A stretch of 64,000 nucleotides of DNA from positions 186,001 through 250,000 of the forward strand of contig CANLSR010000005.1 in assembly GCA_947493945.1 (NCBI GenBank). Direction: 5' to 3'. The notes under the pieces are model-generated. The model saw nothing but the letters and a program-made list of their open reading frames with translations, made no database searches and was not told where the DNA came from. The stretch comes from an uncultured bacterium. GTDB taxonomy: Bacteria > Bacteroidota > Rhodothermia > Rhodothermales > Rubricoccaceae. Position 1 is the stretch's first letter. Every line of letters starts with the position of its first letter. The position numbers and the translations under genes are program-made. Shown here in pieces: positions 43,057-50,131 of the stretch.

Positions 43057-43781
43057 CCGTCGCCGCCCTCGTCGCCGCACTCGGGCTGGCGGCCGTCCAC
43101 GTCTTTGCCGCCCGGCTCCGCTTCCTCGACGGCGTGCCCCGGAGCCGCTGGCTCAGCGGCGCCGGCGGCGTCTCGGTCGCCTACGTGTTCGTGCACCTGC
43201 TGCCCGAGCTGGCGGACGGCCAGGCCACGGCGTCGGCCGTGCGGAGCGGGGCGTTCGGGGCCGTCGAGCGCGAGGTGTACCTGCTCGCACTCGCCGGGCT
43301 GCTGGTGTTCTACGGCGCCGAGCGGCTGGCGAAGTCGTCGGGCGAGCTCAAGCACCAGGCGGACGGCGAGACGTCGAGCTCGGCGGCGTTCTGGGTTCAC
43401 CTGGCGTCGTTCGGCGTTTACAACGTGATCATCGGCTACCTCCTGGTCCACCGCGAGGAGCCCGGAGCGGTGGGGCTGGCCGCGTTCGCCGTCGCCATGG
43501 CGCTCCACTTCGTCGTGACCGACTACGGGCTCCGGACCGACTACAAGCAGTCGTGGGAGCGGATCGGCCGGTGGGCGCTCGTGGCCGCCGTGCTGGCGGG
43601 GTGGGCGCTGGGCGCGACCGTCGAGGTCTCGGAGATGGCGGTCGCCGGGGTGACGGCGTTCCTGGGCGGCGGCGTGATCCTGAACGTGCTCAAGGAGGAG
43701 CTGCCCGAAGAACGGAAAAGCCGCTTTAGCGCGCTGCTGATCGGGGCCATCGGCTACGCCGCCCTCCTCCTCTTCATCTAG
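43053..43781 (+). CDS. Polytopic membrane protein with ZIP-like features
   Basis: The 242-residue protein has about eight predicted membrane helices. Helix 2 carries VSVAYVFVHLLPELADG, resembling the FxHxLPEA motif of ZIP zinc importers. Helix 5 carries AMALHFVVTDYGLR. Similar proteins are usually left as hypothetical, so the ZIP link is an inference. Its ATG overlaps the CDF stop by four bases, making a coupled efflux/influx-like metal module plausible. The C-terminal block FLGGGVILNVLKEELPEERKSRF resembles the last ZIP helix, which carries a Glu-rich exit. Confidence 0.7.
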   Translation: MTVAALVAALGLAAVHVFAARLRFLDGVPRSRWLSGAGGVSVAYVFVHLLPELADGQATASAVRSGAFGAVEREVYLLALAGLLVFYGAERLAKSSGELKHQADGETSSSAAFWVHLASFGVYNVIIGYLLVHREEPGAVGLAAFAVAMALHFVVTDYGLRTDYKQSWERIGRWALVAAVLAGWALGATVEVSEMAVAGVTAFLGGGVILNVLKEELPEERKSRFSALLIGAIGYAALLLFI

Positions 43782-43842
43782 CCCGCCGCACCTCGCCCGC
43801 CGCGTCCTGGACGTGGCCTCCCCCGTCCCCTCTGCCGCCCCC

Positions 43843-44445
43843 ATGCCCTCCCCTCTCCTCGCGTCCCACGGACGCTACGACTACTCCGCCATCCCGGACC
43901 GCGAGCCGTACGACTGGCCCGGCGGCCGGCGGCTGGCGTTCTACGTCGGCGTCAACCTGGAGGTGTTCTCGTTCGGCGAGGGCGAGGGGCCGGAGCTCGG
44001 CGGGCCGAAGGCGTCGCCGGACGTCATGAACTACGCCTGGCGCGACTACGGCAACCGCGTCGGCGTGTGGCGGATCCTGGAGGTCCTGGACGACCTGGAG
44101 ATCCCGGCCGTCGGGCTCGCCAACAGCCAGATGATCGGGCAGGCGCCGGGCGTGGTCGAGGCGTCCCGCCAGCGCGGCGGCGAGGTCGTGGCGCACGGCC
44201 GGACCAACGCCGAAAAACCGGGCGCGTTCGCCGAGCGCGACGAGGCCCGTCTGATCGCCGACGCGACGGACGCGCTCACCGACGGCGGCGAGCGGCCGCT
44301 GGGCTGGCTCGCGCCCCACATCTCGGAGTCCAAGGCGACGCCCGACCTGCTCGCGGAGGCCGGCTACGAGTACCTCCTGGACTGGGCCCACGACGACCAG
44401 CCGGTCTGGATGGACACGCGCGGCGGGCGGATCCTGTCGGTGCCT
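43843..44445 (+). pseudogene. Polysaccharide deacetylase/PuuE-like gene, 3'-truncated
   Basis: About 201 codons match the N-terminal two thirds of polysaccharide deacetylase family proteins of the PuuE/allantoinase type. Features include YDYSAIPDREPYDWPGG, VNLEVFSF, VMNYAWRDYGNRVGVWRILEVLD, NSQMI and GWLAPHISESKATPDLLAEAGYEYLLDW. Homology stops at RILSVP, exactly where the stop codon of the reverse-strand deaminase gene lies (44446-44448). Beyond that the frame stays open to 45102 but only as antisense of the deaminase. The missing C-terminal third is not found elsewhere in the window. A deletion joining the two genes is the simplest explanation. Confidence 0.8.
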
Positions 44446-44922
44446 TCAGTCGGACCCGTGAGAGCGCCGGTGCAGTTCGCGGACGCGCGCCGCGAGCTCG
44501 GGCTTGGGCCCCTCCACCGGGACGCCAGGGGCGACCTCTCGAATCGGGAACGACCGGACGGGCAGCGGCGGCGCGCCGAACGCGTCGAGCCAGTCCGCCA
44601 GCTGGGCGGACGAGCTGGCGTAGACGATGCGGCCGAGCCCGGCCCAGCCGTGCGCCGCCGAGCACATCGGGCAGTGCTCGCCCGAGGTGTAGACCGTCGA
44701 CGCCGCGCGCGCGTCGGGGTCTTGGTTGGCGGCGGCCCACTGCGCCAGTTCGAGCTCCGGGTGCTGCGTCGGGTCGCCGGTGACGGCGCGGTTGCGGGCC
44801 TCGCGGAGCACGTCGCCGTCCGGCCCGACCAGCACGGAGCCGAACGGTTGGTCGCCCGCGTCCAGGGCCTCCTCAGCCAGTTCGACGCAACGGCGCAGGT
44901 GGTCGGTGTCGCTCGGGGTCAT
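44446..44922 (-). CDS. Nucleoside deaminase (guanine deaminase-like)
   Basis: The 158-residue cytidine-deaminase-fold enzyme starts at ATG 44920-44922. The zinc site is visible as HPELE (His ligand and catalytic Glu; usually HAE) and SGEHCPMCSAA (two Cys ligands in the PCxxC position). The sequence DQPFGSVLVGPDGDVLREARN and YASSSAQLADWLDAFGAP are typical of guanine deaminase and TadA relatives. Guanine to xanthine is the favoured reaction because the damaged neighbour is a PuuE-like purine-catabolism family member. A TAGCTT box (reverse strand, 44946-44951) lies 29 nt upstream. Confidence 0.88.
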   Translation of the reverse strand: MTPSDTDHLRRCVELAEEALDAGDQPFGSVLVGPDGDVLREARNRAVTGDPTQHPELELAQWAAANQDPDARAASTVYTSGEHCPMCSAAHGWAGLGRIVYASSSAQLADWLDAFGAPPLPVRSFPIREVAPGVPVEGPKPELAARVRELHRRSHGSD

Positions 44923-44945
44923 GGTCGCAGGGTGGAGGGGCCGGA

Positions 44946-44951
44946 AAGCTA
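44946..44951 (-). promoter_or_regulatory. Candidate -7 promoter box TAGCTT for the deaminase
   Basis: The reverse strand reads TAGCTTTC 29 nt before the deaminase ATG. Confidence 0.55.
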
Positions 44952-45348
44952 CGCCGCCCCCCCGGCTCCCCATCGGCCTGGGCCTGGTGGCGGACGACGT
45001 TGGACCGGCCGCTCACGGCCTCGACGAGCGCTGTCCCGGCGTACCGCGATACGCTCCCACCGCGCACCGCCGTTGCACGGCAACCCGCCACGGGCCCGCT
45101 GAGCCACCGCCTCTTCTCACCATTCGCCTGCTCGTGGTCCTCGCGGCGCTGGCGCTCGTCTCGTCCAGGGGGTACGCCGCCTGCGACGAGCTTGGTGCTG
45201 TGCACCGAGCGCGGCTGACGCGCGTTGGCGTGCGACACCGCGGGTGGGGCTGGAGCGGACGCACAACGGCCCCTCTCGCCCGACGCGGTTGCGCATCTGC
45301 GCCGGCCCCGGCCCACCAACGGCTCTCCAAAGCCCCACCTTCCCGCCC
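44952..45348. other. Gap of about 400 nt, possible gene remnant
   Basis: No intact gene is seen. On the + strand around 45118-45210 one frame reads like a signal peptide (IRLLVVLAALALVSSRGYAACDELGAVH) with no ATG/GTG/TTG at the right place and non-coding-looking sequence after it. It may be the start of a decayed secreted-protein gene. Confidence 0.35.
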
Positions 45349-46227
45349 ATGACCCTCCTCCATGCCCCGCTGGCGGCGTGCCTCGCGCTGGCCGCCTCGG
45401 CCTGCGGCGACGCCCCGGCCGACTCCGCGTTGACGACTCCGGCCCCGGCTCCGCCCGCCGCCCAAACACCGCCAGCCGCTGACGCCGAGTCCCTGCCCTA
45501 CCGCTTCGACCGGCCCGTCGCCCGCTTCGAGCTTCCCGACGAGCTGTTCGAGATCTCCGGCCTGACCGTCCTGGACGCCGACCACCTGGGCGCCGTCCAG
45601 GACGAGGACGGCGACCTCTACGTCCTGTCCACCGAGACCGGCCGCGTGACCGCCGTGATCCCCTTTGGCCCGCCGGGGGACTACGAAGGCGTCGAGCGCG
45701 TGGGCGACCGCCTGTTCGTGCTCCGCGCCGACGGCGCGGTCCTGGAGCTGGAGGGGTGGACCAGAGGCCGGGCCCGCGTCCAGACCCACGAGACCGGCCT
45801 GGGCGCCAAGGCATGCGACGCCGAGGGCCTCGGCACCGACGGCGACCGCTTGCTGATCGCCTGCAAGAGGGAAGACGACGACGACCTCAACCGCGTCTAC
45901 GCCTTCGACCTGGCCTCGAACACGCTCGTGCCGGAGCCCGCCGTCGCGCTGAATCGCGACGCCGTGCCGGGCGACAAAAAGCTCCGGCCGTCGGCGCTGG
46001 CGGTCCACCCGGTCACCGGCCACACCGTTGTGCTGTCGTCCAAGCGCGAGGCGTTGGTGTCGCTCGACGGGTCGGGCGCCGTGGTGGAGGTGTGGGACCT
46101 CCGCCCCGCCGAGTTCGAGCAGCCCGAGGGGCTGGCGTTCCTCCCCAACGGCGACGCGTTCGTGTCCAGCGAGGGCGGCGACGGCCCGGCCGTGCTGGCT
46201 CGGTTCGCCTACCGGCCGGCGCGGTAG
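45349..46227 (+). CDS. SdiA-regulated domain lipoprotein (YjiK-like)
   Basis: The 292-residue protein has a lipoprotein signal with lipobox AASAC (Cys19) and an Ala/Pro-rich linker to about residue 48. The rest is a six-bladed beta-propeller of the SdiA-regulated/YjiK type: FELPDELFEISGLTVLDADHLGAVQDEDGDLYVLSTETGRV, then DYEGVERVGDRLFVLRADGAVLEL, KACDAEGLGTDGDRLLIACK and FEQPEGLAFLPNGDAFVSSEGGDG. Function is unknown; it is an envelope-anchored sensor or binding propeller. It precedes the regulator of the efflux operon but in a separate transcription unit. Confidence 0.87.
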   Translation: MTLLHAPLAACLALAASACGDAPADSALTTPAPAPPAAQTPPAADAESLPYRFDRPVARFELPDELFEISGLTVLDADHLGAVQDEDGDLYVLSTETGRVTAVIPFGPPGDYEGVERVGDRLFVLRADGAVLELEGWTRGRARVQTHETGLGAKACDAEGLGTDGDRLLIACKREDDDDLNRVYAFDLASNTLVPEPAVALNRDAVPGDKKLRPSALAVHPVTGHTVVLSSKREALVSLDGSGAVVEVWDLRPAEFEQPEGLAFLPNGDAFVSSEGGDGPAVLARFAYRPAR

Positions 46228-46264
46228 GCCGCCGGGACGGGCCGGCCGGCCGGCCGGGGGGCGG

Positions 46265-46270
46265 TAGCTT
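46265..46270 (+). promoter_or_regulatory. Candidate -7 promoter box TAGCTT for the GbsR/MarR gene
   Basis: TAGCTTGG lies 38 nt before the ATG at 46303. Confidence 0.5.
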
Positions 46271-46302
46271 GGCCGCTCGCCTCGCCCCCCTCCGCCTCGC
46301 CC

Positions 46303-46779
46303 ATGCCGACGACCCTGTCCGACGAGGAGGCGCGGTTTGTCGAGGACATCGGCGGGATCCTGGAGGACCAGGGGCGGCCGCGGATCGCCGGGCGCATCCT
46401 GGGCCTGCTCTTGATCTGCGAGCCGCCCCACCTGTCGTTTGCCGACTTGGTCGAGGTGCTGGGCGTCAGCAAGGGCTCGGTGTCCAGCATGACGCGGCTG
46501 CTGCTCGAAGGGGGCCTCATCGAGCGCGTCGCGCTGCCGGGCGACCGCCAGACCTACTTCCGCATGGCGCCCGACGCCTGGACGCGCGTGCTCTCGTGGA
46601 CCACCGACCGCGTCCGGCGGATGCACGACGCCGCCCAGCGGGGCCTGGACCTGGTCAGCGCCCGCTCGCCCGACGCGGACTCGTGGCGGCTCCGTGAAAT
46701 GCGCGACCTCTACCGCATCGCCGCTCGCCAGCTGCCCGAGATAGCGGCGGCGTTCGAGGGGGCCCGGCGCGGCACCTAG
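46303..46779 (+). CDS. GbsR/MarR family transcriptional regulator
   Basis: The 158-residue protein is mainly helical with a winged-helix domain. The family start is EEARFVEDIGGILEDQGRPRIAGRILGLLLICEPPHLSFADLVEVLGVSKGSVSSMTRLLLEGGLIERVALPGDRQTYFRM, typical of the GbsR-like branch. The C-terminal helices form the dimer. Such genes often precede RND efflux operons in Bacteroidota and repress them. Here the TolC gene begins 252 nt downstream, with a palindrome at its promoter. It probably responds to a drug or membrane stress; ligand unknown. Confidence 0.9.
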   Translation: MPTTLSDEEARFVEDIGGILEDQGRPRIAGRILGLLLICEPPHLSFADLVEVLGVSKGSVSSMTRLLLEGGLIERVALPGDRQTYFRMAPDAWTRVLSWTTDRVRRMHDAAQRGLDLVSARSPDADSWRLREMRDLYRIAARQLPEIAAAFEGARRGT

Positions 46780-46916
46780 CCGCCCGGCGAGGCGCTGGCG
46801 GTACGCGCCGCCAGCCGGCAGGACCGGCGGAAACGGGGCGCTGGCGAGGCCGAGGCGCCCCGCTCAATTGGACCCGACCGGCGCGGGGCCTCCCAGCCCG
46901 CCCGCACGACCGTGGG

Positions 46917-46932
46917 GTGGAGACTCCTCCAC
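46917..46932 (+). terminator. Small stem-loop between the GbsR/MarR gene and the TolC promoter
   Basis: GTGGAG (46917-46922) pairs with CTCCAC (46927-46932) around a 4-nt loop. It may separate the regulator from the efflux transcript. Confidence 0.35.
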
Positions 46933-46989
46933 ACCACGACTTGGCCCCCACTTCATGCAACATCGGTCGGACAGTGGACGTCTGGTCAA

Positions 46990-47010
46990 TAAGTTCAGTA
47001 AGTGCTGAAC
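46990..47010 (+). promoter_or_regulatory. Promoter box TAAGTT overlapped by an operator-like palindrome
   Basis: The sequence is locally AT-rich. TAAGTT (46990-46995) fits the TAnnTT -7 element. GTTCAG (46993-46998) and CTGAAC (47005-47010) form an inverted repeat with a 6-nt spacer, centred near the expected transcription start 20-40 nt before the TolC-family ATG. This is where a repressor would block RNA polymerase. Candidate binders are the GbsR/MarR protein upstream or the TetR protein at the end of the operon. Confidence 0.6.
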
Positions 47011-47031
47011 CAAATGACCCAGCCGCTCCCT

Positions 47032-48690
47032 ATGCGCCGTCTCGTTCCCCTCGGGCTCGCCCTCGCCTGCGCCACCGGCGCCGCCAGCGCCCAGGACGTC
47101 CCCGTCCCCGACTCCACGGCGACCGTTGTCCTCGACGCCGACTCCGTGACCGTCGTCCCGATCAACCCGCCCGAGCCCAGTGGCCCGGCGGTCCCGCTCA
47201 GCCTCCAGGCCGCCGTGGCGCGCGCGCTGAGCGAGAGCGAGGAGGTCGCGCTGGCTCGTGCCCAGGTCGATCTGGCCGAGACCCAGGTCGACGCGGCCTA
47301 CGCGAACCTCTACCCCCAGATCAACGCCAACCTGGGCTACCAGCGCACGCTGGCGTCCCAGTTCGACACCGACCCCGTCGAGGCCCCCGACTCGCTCCAG
47401 TTCCGCCCCGACCCGACGGCGCCCCTGGAGGAGCGCGTGGAGTACCTGGAGCAGAACGTCCCGCTCGCGGCCGCGGGCGCGCTCGGCGGCGTGTTCGGCA
47501 GCCTGCCGTTCGGCCGGGAGAACGCCTACTCGGCGACCCTGACCGGCTCCCAGACGCTGTTCTCGGCCCAGGCGCTCGTCGGCACCCGGATCGCCAAGGG
47601 CGTGCGCGAGGCGGTGTCCTACGGCGCCGTCGAGGACGTGGCCGACGTGCGCCTCCAGACCGAGCAGGCCTACATCCAAGCCCTCGTGGCGCGCGAGCTG
47701 GTCGACATCTCCCAGGCCGCCATCGTCCAGGCCCAGGCGTTCCTGGACGACGAGCAGCTCCGGTTGCGCGCCGGGCGGGCGTCCGAGCTCGAAGTGCTCC
47801 GGGCCGAGGTCGAGCTCGAGAACCTGCGCCCCCAGCAGGTCCAGGCCCAGAACGCGGCCGATCTGGCGCTGCTCAACCTTAAGCGGCTCGCCAACGTCGC
47901 CTACGACCAGCCCGTCACCCTGACCACCGAGCTGACGCTGCCCGCGCCCGACGCGCTGGCGGACGTCGAGCTCGACGCCGCCGCCTCGACCTCGCAGCGC
48001 GCCGCGATCCTGGCCGCTCAGGCCCAGGTGGGCATCCGGGAGCAGCAGGTCCGGCTCCAGAAGGCCGCCTACCTCCCGTCGGTCGCCTTGCAGACCAGCT
48101 ACGGCCGGACGCTCTTCCCGACCTCGGCGTTCGCCTTCGACACCGACCTGCGCACCGACTGGACCGTCTCGGTCGGCGTCCAGGTCCCCATCTTCGACGG
48201 CTTCCGCCGCCGCGCCCAGGTGGCGCAGGCGCGCGTCGAGCTGTCCCAGGCCGAGCTCCAGCGCGACCAGCTGGTCGAGGCCGTCCAGCTCCAGGTCGAG
48301 CAGGCGCTGCGCGAAAAGCGCCGCGCCGCCGCCCTGATCGCCGCCCGGCAGACGACCGTGGACCAAGCCGCGCGCGTCTACCGGCTCACCGAGCTCCAGT
48401 ACCGCGAGGGGCTCGCGACCCAGCTCGAAGTCTCCAACGCCCGCCTGGGTCTGCTCCAGGCGCGGAGCAACCTGGTCCAGGCGCTCGCCAACTTCTACAC
48501 GGCCGACACCGACCTCGCGCGGTCGATCACCGACGCGACCGGCACGCCGTCCGCCTTCTCGATGGGCACCGGCCAGCCGCTGGCGGAGCCCGTCGACACG
48601 GCGCCGCCCGCCCCGGGCGTGCCCACGGGCGCGCCCACCGACGGCTCGACGCCGACTGGCGGCAACGCTCCGGTTCCGTCCGACGGATAG
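47032..48690 (+). CDS. TolC family outer membrane efflux protein
   Basis: The product is 552 residues from ATG 47032, chosen because it begins directly with a signal peptide (MRRLVPLGLALACATGAASA); an ATG at 47014 is also possible. Two repeats of long coiled-coil helices and barrel strands follow, for example AAVARALSESEEVALARAQVDLAETQVDAAYANLYPQINANLGYQRTL and YREGLATQLEVSNARLGLLQARSNLVQALANFYTA. The tail is Pro/Thr-rich. As a trimeric outer-membrane channel it pairs with the adaptor and RND pump encoded next. It is the first gene of the efflux unit, under the palindrome-bearing promoter. Confidence 0.93.
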   Translation: MRRLVPLGLALACATGAASAQDVPVPDSTATVVLDADSVTVVPINPPEPSGPAVPLSLQAAVARALSESEEVALARAQVDLAETQVDAAYANLYPQINANLGYQRTLASQFDTDPVEAPDSLQFRPDPTAPLEERVEYLEQNVPLAAAGALGGVFGSLPFGRENAYSATLTGSQTLFSAQALVGTRIAKGVREAVSYGAVEDVADVRLQTEQAYIQALVARELVDISQAAIVQAQAFLDDEQLRLRAGRASELEVLRAEVELENLRPQQVQAQNAADLALLNLKRLANVAYDQPVTLTTELTLPAPDALADVELDAAASTSQRAAILAAQAQVGIREQQVRLQKAAYLPSVALQTSYGRTLFPTSAFAFDTDLRTDWTVSVGVQVPIFDGFRRRAQVAQARVELSQAELQRDQLVEAVQLQVEQALREKRRAAALIAARQTTVDQAARVYRLTELQYREGLATQLEVSNARLGLLQARSNLVQALANFYTADTDLARSITDATGTPSAFSMGTGQPLAEPVDTAPPAPGVPTGAPTDGSTPTGGNAPVPSDG

Positions 48691-48724
48691 CCCTCTCCAC
48701 CCCGCTCTTTTGTCTCCGACTGTG

Positions 48725-50083
48725 ATGACCCCGACTCCCTTCCGGGCGGCTCCCCGCCGGGCGCTCCTCGCCCTCCCGTTCCTCCTCGTCCTGGCCGCGT
48801 GCGGCGGCGACGAGGCTCCCGAACCCACCGAGACCGAGGCGGCCCCGCTCGTCCTGGCCTCCACCGACGTGGCCACCGTCGAGCGCGGCGAGATCCAGAC
48901 CGGCATCCAGATTACCGGGACGCTGGAGCCCGCCGACCAGGCCGAGGTCAAGGCCCAGGTGCCGGGCACGCTGGGGAGCCTCCGCTACCAGGAGGGCGAC
49001 CGCGTGGGCCGGGGCTCCGTCATGGCCACGATCACGGCGGAGGGCGTCCAGAGCCAGGCCTCGGCCACGCGCGCCGGCGTCGGGAGCGCCCAGGCCGGCG
49101 TGACGACGGCCCAGGCGAGCGTGGCGAACGCCCAGGCCCAGATCGAGGCCGCCCAGGCCCAGCTGGCCCTGGCGCGCGAGCGGGCCGAGAGCGCCCAGCT
49201 CCTCTACAACGAGGGCGCCATGTCGCGGCTGGACTACCGGGCGGCCCAGGCCCAGGTCGAGGCCGCCCAGGCCCAGCTCGCCTCGGCGCGTGCCGGCCTG
49301 ACCGCCGCGCGCGGCCAGGTGGCGGCGGCGCGGGGCCAGGTGGCGAACGCCCAGTCCCAGGCGACGGCCGCCGGCGAGCAGGCCGCGCGGACGACCGTCC
49401 GGTCGCCGCTGTCGGGTTCGGTGAGCGCCCGCCAGGCCGAGCCCGGCGAGGCCGTAGCCCCGGGCCAAACGCTGTACACCGTCGTCAGCACGAGCGCGCT
49501 GGAGCTGCGCGGCCAGGTGGGCGTCGAGGAGGCCCGGCGCGTCCGCGTGGGCGACCCGGTCGTGTTCCAGATCGACGGCTACCCGGGCCAGACCTTCCGC
49601 GGGTCGGTCTCGCGGATCACCCCGACCGCCGACCCGGCCTCGCGCCAGGTGGGCGTCTTCCTCCGCCTCCAGAACCCCAGCGGGCTGGTCGGCGGCCTGT
49701 TCGCGACCGGCACCGTCGTGTCGGAGACCTTAGACGACGCGCTGCTGGTGCCCGAGAGCGCCGTCCGCACGCGCGAGACCGAGAACGGCCAGGCGGCCAC
49801 GGTGCTCGTCGTCCGCGGCGACCAGCTCCGCCAGCAGCCCGTCGGGATCGTCCAGCGCGACCCGTCGCGCGGCGTGATCGCGGTCCAGGGCGAGATCCAG
49901 GCCGGCGACCGCGTGGTGGTCGCCCCCACCACCGACACCGTCGACGGCGCCCGCGTCCGGCTGGCGGGCGCGGCCGGCAGCTCCTCCACGGGCGGTGGCT
50001 CCTCCGGCGACGCCTCCGCCAGCGGCCCCGGCCCGGCCGGCGACGACCGCCCCACGGCGGCCCTCCGCGCACGCGGCCAGTAG
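48725..50083 (+). CDS. Efflux RND transporter periplasmic adaptor subunit
   Basis: The 452-residue membrane fusion protein is a lipoprotein (lipobox LAAC near residue 24). After a beta-barrel/lipoyl half (GIQITGTLEPADQAEVKAQVPGTLGSLRYQEGDRVGRG) comes an unusually Ala/Gln-rich helical hairpin of about 110 residues with repeated AQAQ blocks. The second lipoyl half follows (TVRSPLSGSVSARQAEPGEAVAPGQTLYTVV). The C-terminal membrane-proximal domain has VVRGDQLRQQPVGIV and a Ser/Gly-rich tail. It bridges the AcrB-like pump to the TolC channel. It begins 34 nt after the TolC gene. Confidence 0.93.
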   Translation: MTPTPFRAAPRRALLALPFLLVLAACGGDEAPEPTETEAAPLVLASTDVATVERGEIQTGIQITGTLEPADQAEVKAQVPGTLGSLRYQEGDRVGRGSVMATITAEGVQSQASATRAGVGSAQAGVTTAQASVANAQAQIEAAQAQLALARERAESAQLLYNEGAMSRLDYRAAQAQVEAAQAQLASARAGLTAARGQVAAARGQVANAQSQATAAGEQAARTTVRSPLSGSVSARQAEPGEAVAPGQTLYTVVSTSALELRGQVGVEEARRVRVGDPVVFQIDGYPGQTFRGSVSRITPTADPASRQVGVFLRLQNPSGLVGGLFATGTVVSETLDDALLVPESAVRTRETENGQAATVLVVRGDQLRQQPVGIVQRDPSRGVIAVQGEIQAGDRVVVAPTTDTVDGARVRLAGAAGSSSTGGGSSGDASASGPGPAGDDRPTAALRARGQ

Positions 50084-50131
50084 ACCGAACGCCCAGCAGA
50101 CCCGCCTCCACAGAATTCGACTTCTCCTCTG

